This document shows, one piece after another, positions 16,109 through 24,598 of a stretch of DNA of 32,376 nt. Source of the stretch: Leisingera sp. ANG-Vp (lineage in GTDB: Bacteria; Pseudomonadota; Alphaproteobacteria; Rhodobacterales; Rhodobacteraceae); NCBI RefSeq assembly GCF_000813725.1, contig NZ_JWLD01000029.1, positions 1-32,376 on the forward strand. Direction: 5' to 3'. The position numbers and the translations under genes are program-made. The notes beneath the pieces are model-generated. The model made no database searches and was not told where the DNA came from. It worked only from the letters and a program-made list of their open reading frames with translations. Every line of letters starts with the position of its first letter. Position 1 is the first letter of the stretch.

Positions 16109-18142
16109 ATGTTTGTGGCCAAACTTCTGGATCCCTTTCAGCTCAAGCACCTGACGCTGCGCAACCGTATTGTCAGCACCTCCCACGCGCCCAACTATGT
16201 TGAAGACGGCCACCCGCGGGACCGTTACAGGCTGTATCACGAAGAAAAGGCCAAGGGCGGCGTCGCTATGACCATGATCGGAGGGTCGACCAATATCGCC
16301 CCTGACAGCCCCTCGGTGTTCGGCCAGCTTTACGCGGGCGACGACAGTATCATTCCATGGTTTCGGAAACTCACGGATGGCGTTCACGGGCACGGGGCCG
16401 CTGTCATGTGCCAGATCACTCATATGGGCCGCCGGACAGCATGGGATGATGGGCATTGGCTGCCTGTTCTGGGACCGTCTGGTGTTCGCGAACGCGCGCA
16501 CCGCGCTTTTCCCAAAGTGATGGAGCAAGAGGACATCGACCGGGTCATCGGCGATTTTTCCGCTGCGGCGCGGCGCTGCCAGGAGGGCGGGTTTGACGGG
16601 ATCGAACTGTTGTCCCACTCGCACTTGCTTGGCCAGTTCCTTTCCCCGCTGACCAACCAGCGCGACGACAGCTATGGCGGAACGCTGGAGAACCGCATGC
16701 GCCTGACCCTGCAAGTGCTGGATGCCGTGCGCGCAGAGGTGGGGCCGGATTTCCTGCTGTCCATGCGCATCACTGGCGATGAATTGACCAGCGGAGGGCT
16801 GAGCGCCGCGGACTGTGCCGCGGCTGCCCGGATGCTGGAAGACAGCGGCCATGTCGATTTGCTCAACATTCTGGCCGGCGCGCCATACGATGATCTTGGG
16901 CTTGCAGAATGGGTGCGTCCCATGGGACTGCCTGCGGCGCCGCATCTTACTGTGGCGGGCCGCATCCGTGAAGCTGTCAGCCTGCCGATCCTGCATGCGG
17001 GCGGTATCGCCGACATTGCAACGGCCAGCCATGCTGTTTCAGGCGGATATGTCGATCTGGTCGGGATGACGCGTGCTCAGATGGCCGATCCTCATCTGGT
17101 GGCAAAACTTGCACGCGGGGAAGAGGAGCGCATCCGTCCCTGTGTTGGTCTTGGCTACTGCGTGGACCGGGTCAATCAGGGCAAGCCGGCTGTATGCGGG
17201 CACAATGCCGCCACCGGGCGGGAACAGGTATTGCCCCATGTCATTCGGGCCAGCGGAACCCGCAAGAAAGTTGTTATCGTGGGCGGGGGTCCTGGCGGTC
17301 TGGAGGCTGCGCGGGTCAGCGCCCTGCGCGGTCACGATGTTGTTCTATTCGAGGCATCAGACCGGTTGGGGGGGCAGCTTGTTCTGGCCGCAAAAGGCAC
17401 AACCCGCAGGCAGGTTTGGGGTGTTGCGGATTGGCTGATTTCCGAGGTTTCCGCACTTGGGGTTGATCTCCGCCTGAATACCTATGCGGAAGCTGAGGAC
17501 GTGCTGGCGGAAGCCCCGGATCTGGTTGTGATTGCCACCGGTGGCTGGCCCGGGCCACTGGCTATTCCTGGCGGTGAACTGGCGCACTCCAGCTGGGAGG
17601 TGCTGTCTGGAGAAGTGCGTGTTTCAGGCAAAGTGCTTTTGTTCGACGAGATAGGCGACCACCCTGCTGCGGTCACAGCCGATGCACTCGCTGAAGACGG
17701 CCGCGGCGTCGAGCTTGTTTCCCCTGACCGGACGCTTCTGCATGATCTTGGTCCAACGACCTCAGCCGCCGCCTTGCGCGGCCTGGCTGCCAAAGGGACC
17801 GGCTTCACCTGTCTTCACGAGCTTCACTCCCTGGCCCGTGAGGAAAACCGTATTCGCGCCCGCCTGCGCCATGTATTGACCGGTGAAATTTCTGAGCGCC
17901 TTGTCGACCACGTGGTTGTCGAACATGGCCTTGTTCCCATGGACGACCTGTATCACTGCCTTAAACCGTTGTCGCATAACCTGGGGCAGCTCGATCACAA
18001 CGCCCTGATCCATGGCGAGGCCCCATTCAAGAACCTGCAGGCGGACGGCCAGTTCCATTTGGCCCGCATTGGGGATGCGGTAGCGGGACGCAACGTGCAT
18101 GCCGCAATTCTCGACGCGATGCGCCTCTGTGTTAGGGTGTAA
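16109..18142 (+). CDS. FMN/FAD/iron-sulfur oxidoreductase of the dimethylglycine/stachydrine demethylase (DgcA-like) group
   Basis: This 677-residue cytoplasmic flavoprotein has the layout of 2,4-dienoyl-CoA reductase and trimethylamine dehydrogenase. It has an N-terminal old-yellow-enzyme TIM barrel (about 1-340; LLSHSHLLGQFLSP at 167-180 and SYGGTLENR at 188-196), an iron-sulfur segment, and an FAD/NAD(P) domain beginning KVVIVGGGPGGLEAAR (about 387-402). The cysteines read C345-x5-C351-x11-C363, one fewer than the usual C-x2-C-x3-C-x11-C. I recall a similar CVGxxYC pattern in DgcA-type N-demethylases, which supports that subgroup. There is no cysteine for covalent FMN near the N terminus, unlike trimethylamine dehydrogenase. 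The likely role is oxidative N-demethylation of a betaine-like compound, giving formaldehyde or methylene-THF units. AAGGA sits three bases before the ATG. No electron-transfer partner (DgcB) is adjacent. Confidence 0.75.
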   Translation: MFVAKLLDPFQLKHLTLRNRIVSTSHAPNYVEDGHPRDRYRLYHEEKAKGGVAMTMIGGSTNIAPDSPSVFGQLYAGDDSIIPWFRKLTDGVHGHGAAVMCQITHMGRRTAWDDGHWLPVLGPSGVRERAHRAFPKVMEQEDIDRVIGDFSAAARRCQEGGFDGIELLSHSHLLGQFLSPLTNQRDDSYGGTLENRMRLTLQVLDAVRAEVGPDFLLSMRITGDELTSGGLSAADCAAAARMLEDSGHVDLLNILAGAPYDDLGLAEWVRPMGLPAAPHLTVAGRIREAVSLPILHAGGIADIATASHAVSGGYVDLVGMTRAQMADPHLVAKLARGEEERIRPCVGLGYCVDRVNQGKPAVCGHNAATGREQVLPHVIRASGTRKKVVIVGGGPGGLEAARVSALRGHDVVLFEASDRLGGQLVLAAKGTTRRQVWGVADWLISEVSALGVDLRLNTYAEAEDVLAEAPDLVVIATGGWPGPLAIPGGELAHSSWEVLSGEVRVSGKVLLFDEIGDHPAAVTADALAEDGRGVELVSPDRTLLHDLGPTTSAAALRGLAAKGTGFTCLHELHSLAREENRIRARLRHVLTGEISERLVDHVVVEHGLVPMDDLYHCLKPLSHNLGQLDHNALIHGEAPFKNLQADGQFHLARIGDAVAGRNVHAAILDAMRLCVRV

Positions 18143-18354
18143 ATAGATCGCCCTGCATCAACCGCTGAACAGCAGAAGCCCGGCGGCCGGAACCAGTTGG
18201 TGCCGCGTCCTGATGGTGCCTGTACCGGCAGGCAGGTGATCCGCCTGTGCAGGGGCGTTCAGTCTGACGGGGAATTCTGCTGGCTCGCTGCCGTCACGGC
18301 TCAGCGGCTGATGCCTAAGCCGCTCAATGGGCTGCGTTTTTGAGTTGAGCTTTT

Positions 18355-18399
18355 ATGCAGTAAAATTACAGCACTTTACATGCAGTAATTTTACTGCAT
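18355..18399. promoter_or_regulatory. Two tandem palindromic operators in front of the ArsR-type gene
   Basis: A perfect palindrome, ATGCAGTAATTTTACTGCAT (18380-18399, two 9-base arms around TT), is preceded at 18355-18374 by a second copy matching 7 of 9 bases in its right arm. The centres are 25 bp apart. They lie 10-54 bases before the regulator start, so this is the likely autoregulatory site. Upstream, 18143-18354 holds no gene; a weak 7-bp hairpin (18303-18324) follows the flavoprotein. Confidence 0.8.
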
Positions 18400-18408
18400 A
18401 TTGGAGTC

Positions 18409-18717
18409 GTGAAAGATGACCAGCTCGACCTGATATTCAAGGCCCTATCCGACAGCACGCGCCGTCGCATCATCGACCGCCTGAGTAAACAGCCAGCTCA
18501 GTCGCTGTTCGAAGTGTGCGCCGCGTCGGTTGCTGAAGATGGGGTTGCGCTGTCCCGGCAAACGGTCTCCCAGCATCTGGCTGTTCTGGAGAAGGCCGGT
18601 CTAATCGAGATCGCGTGGAAGGGACGCACAAAGACGCATTCATTGAGCATCAGCGAAGATCATATCGTGGCCGCTTTGTGGCTCACAAACTACAAAGAAA
18701 GGGGATCCAAAACATGA
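18409..18717 (+). CDS. ArsR-family winged-helix transcriptional repressor
   Basis: This 102-residue regulator begins with the standard ArsR sequence DLIFKALSDSTRRRIIDRL and has a recognition helix in SRQTVSQHLAVLEKAGLI (about 49-66), followed by a beta wing (WKGRTKTHSLSI). It has no CxC metal-binding pair near the alpha-3 helix, so it is probably not a classic arsenic or metal sensor. The single cysteine (C38 region, FEVCAAS) may or may not matter. The start is a GTG with GGAG very close (two-base gap), which may limit translation. It almost certainly binds the two palindromes just upstream and controls itself and the overlapping VOC gene. The inducer is unknown. Confidence 0.88.
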   Translation: MKDDQLDLIFKALSDSTRRRIIDRLSKQPAQSLFEVCAASVAEDGVALSRQTVSQHLAVLEKAGLIEIAWKGRTKTHSLSISEDHIVAALWLTNYKERGSKT

Positions 18718-19115
18718 AAATCTACGTCACCAGCGTCTTTGTCGATGACCAGGATAAGGCCGAAAAATTCTATACCGAGGTTCTCGGATTTACCGTGAAA
18801 CACAACATCCCATTGGGAGATTTCCGTTGGCTGACGGTTGTGTCTAAGGAAGATCCGGAGGGGACTGAACTGCTGCTGGAACCCAGCGACCACCCAGCTG
18901 TCGGACCATACAAAGAAGCAATTGTCGCCGATGGTATTGCTGCTCATTCTTTTCAGGTGCAAGACCTTGATGCCGAGTGGAAGAAACTGACTGGTCGGGG
19001 GGTGACATTTGTTACTGAGCCGATGGATGCGGGAGCAGTGCACATGGCTGTTTTCGATGATACATGCGGAAACCTGATCCAGCTCATCCAGATGAAGGAT
19101 ATGGCATCTGCCTAA
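18714..19115 (+). CDS. VOC (glyoxalase/bleomycin-resistance fold) protein
   Basis: This 133-residue cytoplasmic protein has one VOC module: MKIYVTSVFVDDQDKAEKFYTEVLGF (strand-helix with the FY-LGF signature), WLTVVSKEDPEGTELLLEP, HSFQVQDLDAEW and VAVFDDTCGNLIQL-like closing strands. VOC proteins bind a metal and act as glyoxalases, dioxygenases, or drug and toxin binders; the exact activity cannot be told from fold alone. The ATG overlaps the ArsR stop (ATGA) and has GGGGATCC upstream, so it is co-translated with its repressor. ArsR-VOC pairs are common and often answer to a small organic compound. Nothing gene-like is seen between it and tetR (19116-19373). Confidence 0.85.
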   Translation: MKIYVTSVFVDDQDKAEKFYTEVLGFTVKHNIPLGDFRWLTVVSKEDPEGTELLLEPSDHPAVGPYKEAIVADGIAAHSFQVQDLDAEWKKLTGRGVTFVTEPMDAGAVHMAVFDDTCGNLIQLIQMKDMASA

Positions 19116-19373
19116 GGTGCATGCCAATCAACCTGATCGCGCGACAGGAGGCATTCAACCAGCTTGCAGCATTTGGCAGTTTGGACTGAAATCTACCCTG
19201 CACTGCAGTGAGACCAGGCCGCCGGCCCGAATTCCATGCAGGTTTCGGGCGAGGCTGCGAGTTTTGTTTGCGCAGCAGTCCCGGAGCCGGAGAAGTGCGC
19301 GGAGCGAGCCGGGCTGTTTTTTCTTTCGCTGTTCCGTTGGTTAACCAGGAAACTGGTTGGGCCTTCGGCTGGC

Positions 19374-20030
19374 TTAACTGCCGGGTTTCTCCTGGAAAGC
19401 GTCCGCGTGACTAGGAAACAGCGTTTGAAGGAAATTCAGTGTCTGTGTCAGCGCCCCCTCACGGGTGTAGCTGTGCGGGAACAGGTGCAATTTCTGCCAA
19501 TACCCATCAGTCAGCGTATCAATCCAGCCACTGGCCAAGCTTGCCTTGCCGGAATCCTCCGGTGCTAGCTGCCGGCAAATGTCGCTGAGCATTCTGGACC
19601 TTTTTTCCTCAAACTCGCCGGTGATCTCGGCGTATTGCGGTACGAAGTTCTGCTCTCCGAAGAAGGCGAACCAAATGGCAAGTGAACTGGGGTTGCAGAT
19701 CTTTGGGCTAAAGTCAGCCTCGATGATAGTGCGAAGCCGGGCTGCGGGGGCTTCAGGCGACTTGTCGAGCGCTGCCTGCCAGTGGGCCTCGTAGGTCTGG
19801 TACTGATCCCGCAGCGCTTCGGTCAGAATGCCGGTCTTGGATTTGAAGTAGAAGACGGCAACCCCCTGCGAAAGCCCGGCCTCGTTGGCCACTGTCGCCA
19901 GGGTCGTCTTGGCCAGCCCGTTGGCCACAATCGACTTCAGGGTCGCATCGAGAATCTGCCGCCGCCGCTTGTCGGCGTTTTCCTTGCGTTCCTTGCGCGG
20001 CTTCCTGCCGCTGCCTTCCGATGCCGCCAT
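19374..20030 (-). CDS. TetR-family regulator (BetI-like) of the catabolic cluster
   Basis: This 218-residue DNA-binding regulator has a basic tail (GSGRKPRKERKENADKRRRQ), then the TetR helix-turn-helix (about 24-70: ILDATLKSIVANGLAKTTLA, TVANEAGLSQGVAVFYFKSK). Its C-terminal domain resembles the BetI group, whose best-known member responds to choline. I chose the ATG at 20030 over an upstream GTG at 20069 because family proteins start with a short basic tail and the longer version would add a hydrophobic stretch. It is transcribed divergently from the oxidoreductase operon across a gap holding the palindrome TTTGAGCGCTCAAA. The same core recurs at 28238, so I infer that it controls both promoter regions, most simply as a repressor relieved by the substrate. 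Confidence 0.88.
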   Translation of the reverse strand: MAASEGSGRKPRKERKENADKRRRQILDATLKSIVANGLAKTTLATVANEAGLSQGVAVFYFKSKTGILTEALRDQYQTYEAHWQAALDKSPEAPAARLRTIIEADFSPKICNPSSLAIWFAFFGEQNFVPQYAEITGEFEEKRSRMLSDICRQLAPEDSGKASLASGWIDTLTDGYWQKLHLFPHSYTREGALTQTLNFLQTLFPSHADAFQEKPGS

Positions 20031-20102
20031 GAGAATTCCAAAAAATACCAATTTTCTCCCTTGTTCCACAATTCGCTGCGCCTGTCAGCCGGATTATTTT
20101 TA

Positions 20103-20116
20103 TTTGAGCGCTCAAA
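20103..20116. promoter_or_regulatory. TetR operator candidate, copy 1
   Basis: TTTGAGCGCTCAAA is a perfect 14-bp palindrome in the tetR/oxidoreductase divergent region. A possible plus-strand promoter follows six bases later: TTTACG (20122-20127), 17 bp, then TAGGCT (20145-20150), with the ATG 32 bases further. The 12-bp core is identical to the site at 28238-28249. Confidence 0.75.
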
Positions 20117-20182
20117 AAAACTTTACGGCAAAAATCTTCTCCACTAGGCTCCGGTGGACCGCAGCCGAGTCAGGAGAATTTC

Positions 20183-21820
20183 ATGGGGCAGCACGACAGA
20201 TACGATGCCATCGTGGCCGGGGCCGGGCACAACGGGCTGACTGCGGCCTGCTATCTGGCCAAGGCCGGGCTGAAGGTTCTGGTGGTGGAAAAGAACGATT
20301 GGATCGGCGGTGCGGCGGTGAGCCGTTCGCTGCATGAGGGCTGGACCTACTCCAACTGCTCCTATGTCTGCTCGCTGCTGCGGCGCGAGATCGTGCGCGA
20401 CCTGGAGCTGCCGAAATACGGGCTGCAGGTAATCCCCTATGAAGGCGGCGCCAGCTTCAGCAGCGATGGCGGTTACTTTGCCTACATGTCGGACCATGAT
20501 GCCCTGCGCCGGGAGATAGCCCGCCACAGCGCCCATGACGCCGACGCTTATGACCGGTTCAGCCAGACGGTGATCCGCCAGTGCCGCTTTATCCGGCCCT
20601 TCCTGCTGCGCAACGCGCCGGACCCGACCTCGCTCAAGCCGCGCGACATCGGCGAGCTGCTGTTCCTGATCAAACAGGCGCACGGGCTGGGCAAGAAAGA
20701 GCTGGGCGAGACGCTGCGGTTCTGGTCGATGTCGATCGGCGATTTCCTTGACGAGCATTTCGAGAACGACCTGATCAAGGCCCATATCGCCGGAGCAGGC
20801 ATCATCGGCACCGGCCTGGGCGTCTATTCGCCAGGCACTGCCTATGTGCTGCTGCACCACTATATGGGTGACGTGGACGGCGCGATCGGCGCCTGGGGCT
20901 TTGCCCGCGGCGGTATGGGGGCGATCTCCAACGCGCTGGGCGCCTGTTTCGAGGAGGCCGGCGGCACCATCGTCACCGGCTCCGGCGTCGACCGTTTCCT
21001 GGTGGAAGGCGGCAAGGTGACCGGCGTTGCGCTGGACAATGGCGACGAGTACCGCGCCCCCATTGTCGCGTCGAACATGGACGTGAAACGCACCTTCCTG
21101 CAGCACACCGGCCAGCAGCATCTGCCCGATGACTTCGTGAAAGCCGTCAAACGGTTCAAGATCCGCGGCTCCTCGGGCAAGCTGAACATTGCCTTGGATG
21201 CACTGCCCGAGTTTCCGGCCGCCCCCAAAGGCGCGCCTTTCCTGCGCGGCGATCTGCATTGCGCCGAAAGCCTGAACGAGCTGGAACGCGCCTATGACGA
21301 CTGGAAGGAGGGGCGCTGGTCGCAGAACCCCTATTTCGACATGCTGATCCCCAGCCAGATCGATCCGACCATGGCGCCGCCGGGCAAGCACATGATGACC
21401 GTCTTTGTGCAATACGCGCCTTATGACCTTGAGGTCGGCGGCGTGCGCGCTGGCACTAATTGGAACGGCCAGACCCGCGGCGCCTTTGCCGACTGCGTCT
21501 TTGACAAGCTGGAGCAGGCCTGCCCCGACATCCGCAGCAAGACCGTGCACGCCGAGGTCCGCACACCTTGGGATATTGAGCAGGAAGTGAGCCTCACCGA
21601 AGGCAACATCTTCCAGGGCGAGCTGACCTTTGACCAGCTGCTCTTTAACCGCCCGGTGCCGGGCTATGCGCAATACGACACCCCGATTGACGGCATGTAT
21701 ATCGTCGGATCCTCGGCGCATCCGGGCGGAGGGGTGATGGCGGCGCCGGGCGCCAATGCGGCGCGGGAAATCCTGCGCAACATCGGGCGCGGCGGCAACA
21801 TGACCGGTTATGCGGCCTGA
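20183..21820 (+). CDS. FAD-dependent oxidoreductase, phytoene-desaturase/PYROXD2-like (first of pair)
   Basis: This 545-residue cytoplasmic flavoprotein has an N-terminal Rossmann motif YDAIVAGAGHNGLTAACYLA (residues 7-26, GAGHNG) and VVEKNDWIGGAA, the phytoene-desaturase-like middle (GARGGMG-type stretch FARGGMGAISNAL), and a C-terminal FAD-closing motif GMYIVGSSAHPGGGVMAAPG. Proteins of this group (human PYROXD2, bacterial CrtI relatives) oxidise C-C or C-N bonds, and most have unknown substrates. CAGGAG lies nine bases before the ATG. It is the first gene of a four-gene run under the TetR palindrome. Its presence with a GcvT-like protein and an aminotransferase points to amine or amino-acid oxidation, not carotenoid synthesis, since no carotenoid gene is nearby. 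Confidence 0.88.
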   Translation: MGQHDRYDAIVAGAGHNGLTAACYLAKAGLKVLVVEKNDWIGGAAVSRSLHEGWTYSNCSYVCSLLRREIVRDLELPKYGLQVIPYEGGASFSSDGGYFAYMSDHDALRREIARHSAHDADAYDRFSQTVIRQCRFIRPFLLRNAPDPTSLKPRDIGELLFLIKQAHGLGKKELGETLRFWSMSIGDFLDEHFENDLIKAHIAGAGIIGTGLGVYSPGTAYVLLHHYMGDVDGAIGAWGFARGGMGAISNALGACFEEAGGTIVTGSGVDRFLVEGGKVTGVALDNGDEYRAPIVASNMDVKRTFLQHTGQQHLPDDFVKAVKRFKIRGSSGKLNIALDALPEFPAAPKGAPFLRGDLHCAESLNELERAYDDWKEGRWSQNPYFDMLIPSQIDPTMAPPGKHMMTVFVQYAPYDLEVGGVRAGTNWNGQTRGAFADCVFDKLEQACPDIRSKTVHAEVRTPWDIEQEVSLTEGNIFQGELTFDQLLFNRPVPGYAQYDTPIDGMYIVGSSAHPGGGVMAAPGANAAREILRNIGRGGNMTGYAA

Positions 21821-21830
21821 GGAGCGGAAG

Positions 21831-23402
21831 ATGACCACAGCAACTTACGACGCAATTGTCATCGGCGCCGGCCACAATGGTCTGGCCGCGGCTGCGACCC
21901 TGGCCCGCAAGGGCAAATCGGTCTGCGTGATTGAAAAGAACAATACCGCCGGCGGCATGGCCCGCAACACCACGCTTGCGGGCGGCATCGAGGTGCCCGA
22001 GATTGCGCATCTGCTCTACAACCTGCATCCCAAGGTGAAAAAGGAGCTGGGACTGGGCACTTCCCGCGCGCCGCTGGAAGTACAGGAACTGCCCGCCGTT
22101 TCGCTGTCAGCAGACGGCAATCACGCGGTGATTCGAAATGGCAGGGCGGAGTTGCCGGACGGGCGCCCGCACCCGGAAGCAGAGCCCTTTGCCGAACTGA
22201 TGCGCCGCCTGACCCTGTTTGCGGATCTGCTGGGGCAGCTGTCTACAAAATCCCCGCCCTCGCTTGAGGGCGGTTTGACCAGCCTGGAAACGCTTACAGA
22301 ACTTGCTGGTCTGGCCAAGCTGGGGCTGGATCTGAAGCGGATGGGCAAGAAGGACATGCGCGAGTTCCTCCGCGTGCTCCTGTCCAACGCCTACGACCTG
22401 CTCCTGGACGATCTCGAAGACGGCCCGCTGGCCGGGGCGCTGGCGGCGGATGCGGTGCACGGCGCTTATGCCGGGCCGCGTTCCCCCGGAACTGTGTTTT
22501 CCCTGATGTACCGCCTGGGGCAGGGCGGCGGTGCGCAGCTGCCGATGGGCGGTATGGGCGCTGTCTCAGCCGCGTTTGAGAAGGCTGCCCGTGCTGCCGG
22601 AGCCGAAATCCGCACCGGCCTGGGCGTGGCCCGGGTACTGGTCGAAGGCGACCGCGCAGCAGGTGTGGTGCTGGAAGACGGGTCTGAATTGTCCGCCAGG
22701 ACGGTTCTAAGCAACACCGGCCCGATGCCCGCGATGATGCTGGCGGGGGCAGAGCATTACGACACCGAAATGGTGCGCCGGATGCGCAACCAGCGCTGCA
22801 AGGGCGCGGCGGCCAAGGTCAATCTGGTGCTGAGCGGCGCGCCGGAGTTCACCGGCCTCAGCCCGAAGCTTGCCGCAGGGCGGCTGCTGATTGCCCCCAG
22901 CGCAACCTATGTGGAGCGCGCTTTCAACCCGGCCAAGTATGGCGAACTGCCGGAAAACCCGGTGATCGAGGCCGTGCTGCCCAGCTTGTCTGACCCGGCT
23001 ATGACGGCTGGCGGGCAGCATGTGCTGTCGGCCGTGGTCAGCTCGGTTCCTTACGGGCTGGAGAGCGGCTGGGACGAGGCAGCCCGCAGCAAACTGGCGT
23101 CCGTCACACTCGCCGCTCTGGAGAAATACGCCCCCGGCATCGGCGCGTTGGTCACGGAGGCACAAGTGCTCAGCCCGGCCTGCATCGAAGCCCGCACAGG
23201 TGCTCCCGGCGGCCATTGGCATCATGCCGAGATGGGCATCGACCAGATCCTCACGGTGCGGCCCGCCAACGGCATGGCGCAGTACCGCTTCGGACCAGAG
23301 GGCTATTACCTTTGCGGCGCGGGTGCCCATCCGGGCGGCGACGTGACCGGGCTGGCGGGGCGCAACAGCGCATTGCAGCTTCTGAAAGACGGGGTTCTCT
23401 GA
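21831..23402 (+). CDS. FAD-dependent oxidoreductase, PYROXD2-like (second of pair)
   Basis: This 523-residue flavoprotein is a clear paralogue of the gene before it: YDAIVIGAGHNGLAAAATLA (6-25, GAGHNG at 12-17), VIEKNNTAGGMA, PMGGMGAVSAAFEKAA, and a C-terminal GYYLCGAGAHPGGDVTGLAG. I chose the ATG at 21831 because GAGGAG lies a few bases upstream, inside what would otherwise be the first codons of a longer frame starting at 21810. It begins 10 bp after the upstream stop, and its own stop overlaps the next ATG by one base. Two adjacent paralogues suggest either successive oxidation steps on one substrate or a heterodimer. The sequences differ too much for a recent duplication. Confidence 0.88.
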   Translation: MTTATYDAIVIGAGHNGLAAAATLARKGKSVCVIEKNNTAGGMARNTTLAGGIEVPEIAHLLYNLHPKVKKELGLGTSRAPLEVQELPAVSLSADGNHAVIRNGRAELPDGRPHPEAEPFAELMRRLTLFADLLGQLSTKSPPSLEGGLTSLETLTELAGLAKLGLDLKRMGKKDMREFLRVLLSNAYDLLLDDLEDGPLAGALAADAVHGAYAGPRSPGTVFSLMYRLGQGGGAQLPMGGMGAVSAAFEKAARAAGAEIRTGLGVARVLVEGDRAAGVVLEDGSELSARTVLSNTGPMPAMMLAGAEHYDTEMVRRMRNQRCKGAAAKVNLVLSGAPEFTGLSPKLAAGRLLIAPSATYVERAFNPAKYGELPENPVIEAVLPSLSDPAMTAGGQHVLSAVVSSVPYGLESGWDEAARSKLASVTLAALEKYAPGIGALVTEAQVLSPACIEARTGAPGGHWHHAEMGIDQILTVRPANGMAQYRFGPEGYYLCGAGAHPGGDVTGLAGRNSALQLLKDGVL

Positions 23403-24580
23403 TGACCAAACATGTTCCTATCGGCCTGATCGAAACCCCGTTCCATGCGCGGCTTGAGATGCTCAGTACGGCCAAGAGCTGGACCAACTGGGCCGGTTTC
23501 ATCTCGCCCGCGGCTCTGGACACGGTGGAGTTTGAATACTTCGCCATCCGCAACCAGTGCACCCTGTTCGACATCTCGCCGATGCACAAATACCGCATCA
23601 CCGGGCCGGATGCCTTGAAAGTGGTGAACCGCCTGGTCACCCGCAACGCTGCCAAGCTGCGTGACGGGCGGGTCGGCTATGTTCTGTGGTGCGATGAAGA
23701 GGGCATGGTGATCGACGACGGCACCTTGTTCCGCTTCTCCGAAACCGACTTCCGCCTGTGCTGCCAGGAGCCGATGTACACGTGGCTGCTGGACACCGCC
23801 TGGGGCTTTGACGCCGAAATCACCGACGAAAGCCACGGTATTGCCGCCCTCTCGCTGCAAGGGCCGACCTCGTTTTCACTGCTGCAGGACGCCGGACTGG
23901 GCGCCGTGGCTGATATGAAGCCCTTCGACTGGAGCGAGATCGAGCCGGACCTGTGGGTTTCGCGCACCGGATTCACCGGCGATCTGGGATATGAGCTTTG
24001 GGTGCCCAACGAAAAGGCGCTGGAGCTGTGGGACCGTCTGTGGGCCGCAGGCGGCCATTGGGGCCTGAAGGCCATCGGCTTTGAGGCGCTCAACATCTGC
24101 CGGATCGAGGCCGGGTTCATTGCCGCGGGCTTTGATTTCCAGCCGGTGCATACCGCGATGCGCTTGGGCCGCGGCCGCAGCCCGCTGGAGCTGGGCTTTG
24201 CCAAGATGGTGGATTTCACCAAGGGCCACTTCAACGGCCGCCGTGCGCTGCTGAAACAGCAGCAAACCGGCCTGCGCTACCACCTGCGCAAAATTGATAT
24301 CGGCGGCTTCAAACCCGCGGACGGCGCGCTGATCTACCACAAGAAAAAGAAAGAGGTGGGGCATGTGACCTCCGGCGTTTGGTCCCCCACCACCAAGCGC
24401 AATATCGCGCTGGCCGAGTTCAAGGCGCCTTACGCCGAGGGCATCACCGATGATCTCTGGGCCGAAGTCTACGTCAACGAGGAAGGCCAATGGGACAGGC
24501 GCCTGGTGCCGGTTTCCATCGAAGACAAGCCCTTCTTCATCCACAGCCGCGCGCGGGCAACCCCGCCGCGCCCGTTCTAA
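23402..24580 (+). CDS. GcvT-like aminomethyltransferase family protein
   Basis: This 392-residue cytoplasmic protein is related to the glycine-cleavage T protein and to the THF domains of dimethylglycine and sarcosine dehydrogenases. The folate-binding fold shows FDISPMHKYRITGPDA (56-71), the family aspartate in GMVIDDGTLFR (D105/D106), SLQGPTS and FTGDLGYELWVP, then the C-terminal barrel with FTKGHFNGRRALL and VGHVTSGVWSPT. The expected role is to pass a one-carbon unit, or the formaldehyde level of a demethylated amine, to tetrahydrofolate. It is not fused to a dehydrogenase, so a flavoprotein from the same cluster probably works with it. It has no H-protein or P-protein neighbours, so it is not the normal glycine cleavage operon. 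The longer frame starting at 23216 overlaps the preceding gene; the ATG at 23402 is coupled to that stop. Confidence 0.88.
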   Translation: MTKHVPIGLIETPFHARLEMLSTAKSWTNWAGFISPAALDTVEFEYFAIRNQCTLFDISPMHKYRITGPDALKVVNRLVTRNAAKLRDGRVGYVLWCDEEGMVIDDGTLFRFSETDFRLCCQEPMYTWLLDTAWGFDAEITDESHGIAALSLQGPTSFSLLQDAGLGAVADMKPFDWSEIEPDLWVSRTGFTGDLGYELWVPNEKALELWDRLWAAGGHWGLKAIGFEALNICRIEAGFIAAGFDFQPVHTAMRLGRGRSPLELGFAKMVDFTKGHFNGRRALLKQQQTGLRYHLRKIDIGGFKPADGALIYHKKKKEVGHVTSGVWSPTTKRNIALAEFKAPYAEGITDDLWAEVYVNEEGQWDRRLVPVSIEDKPFFIHSRARATPPRPF

Positions 24581-24598
24581 TCCGTAACAGGTGCTCCA

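Noticed and set aside
20144-21838. Long minus-strand open frame (564 codons) opposite the first PYROXD2-like gene
   Set aside because: Antisense shadow of a gene with full FAD motifs, ribosome binding site and operon context. No familiar motif is visible on the minus strand.
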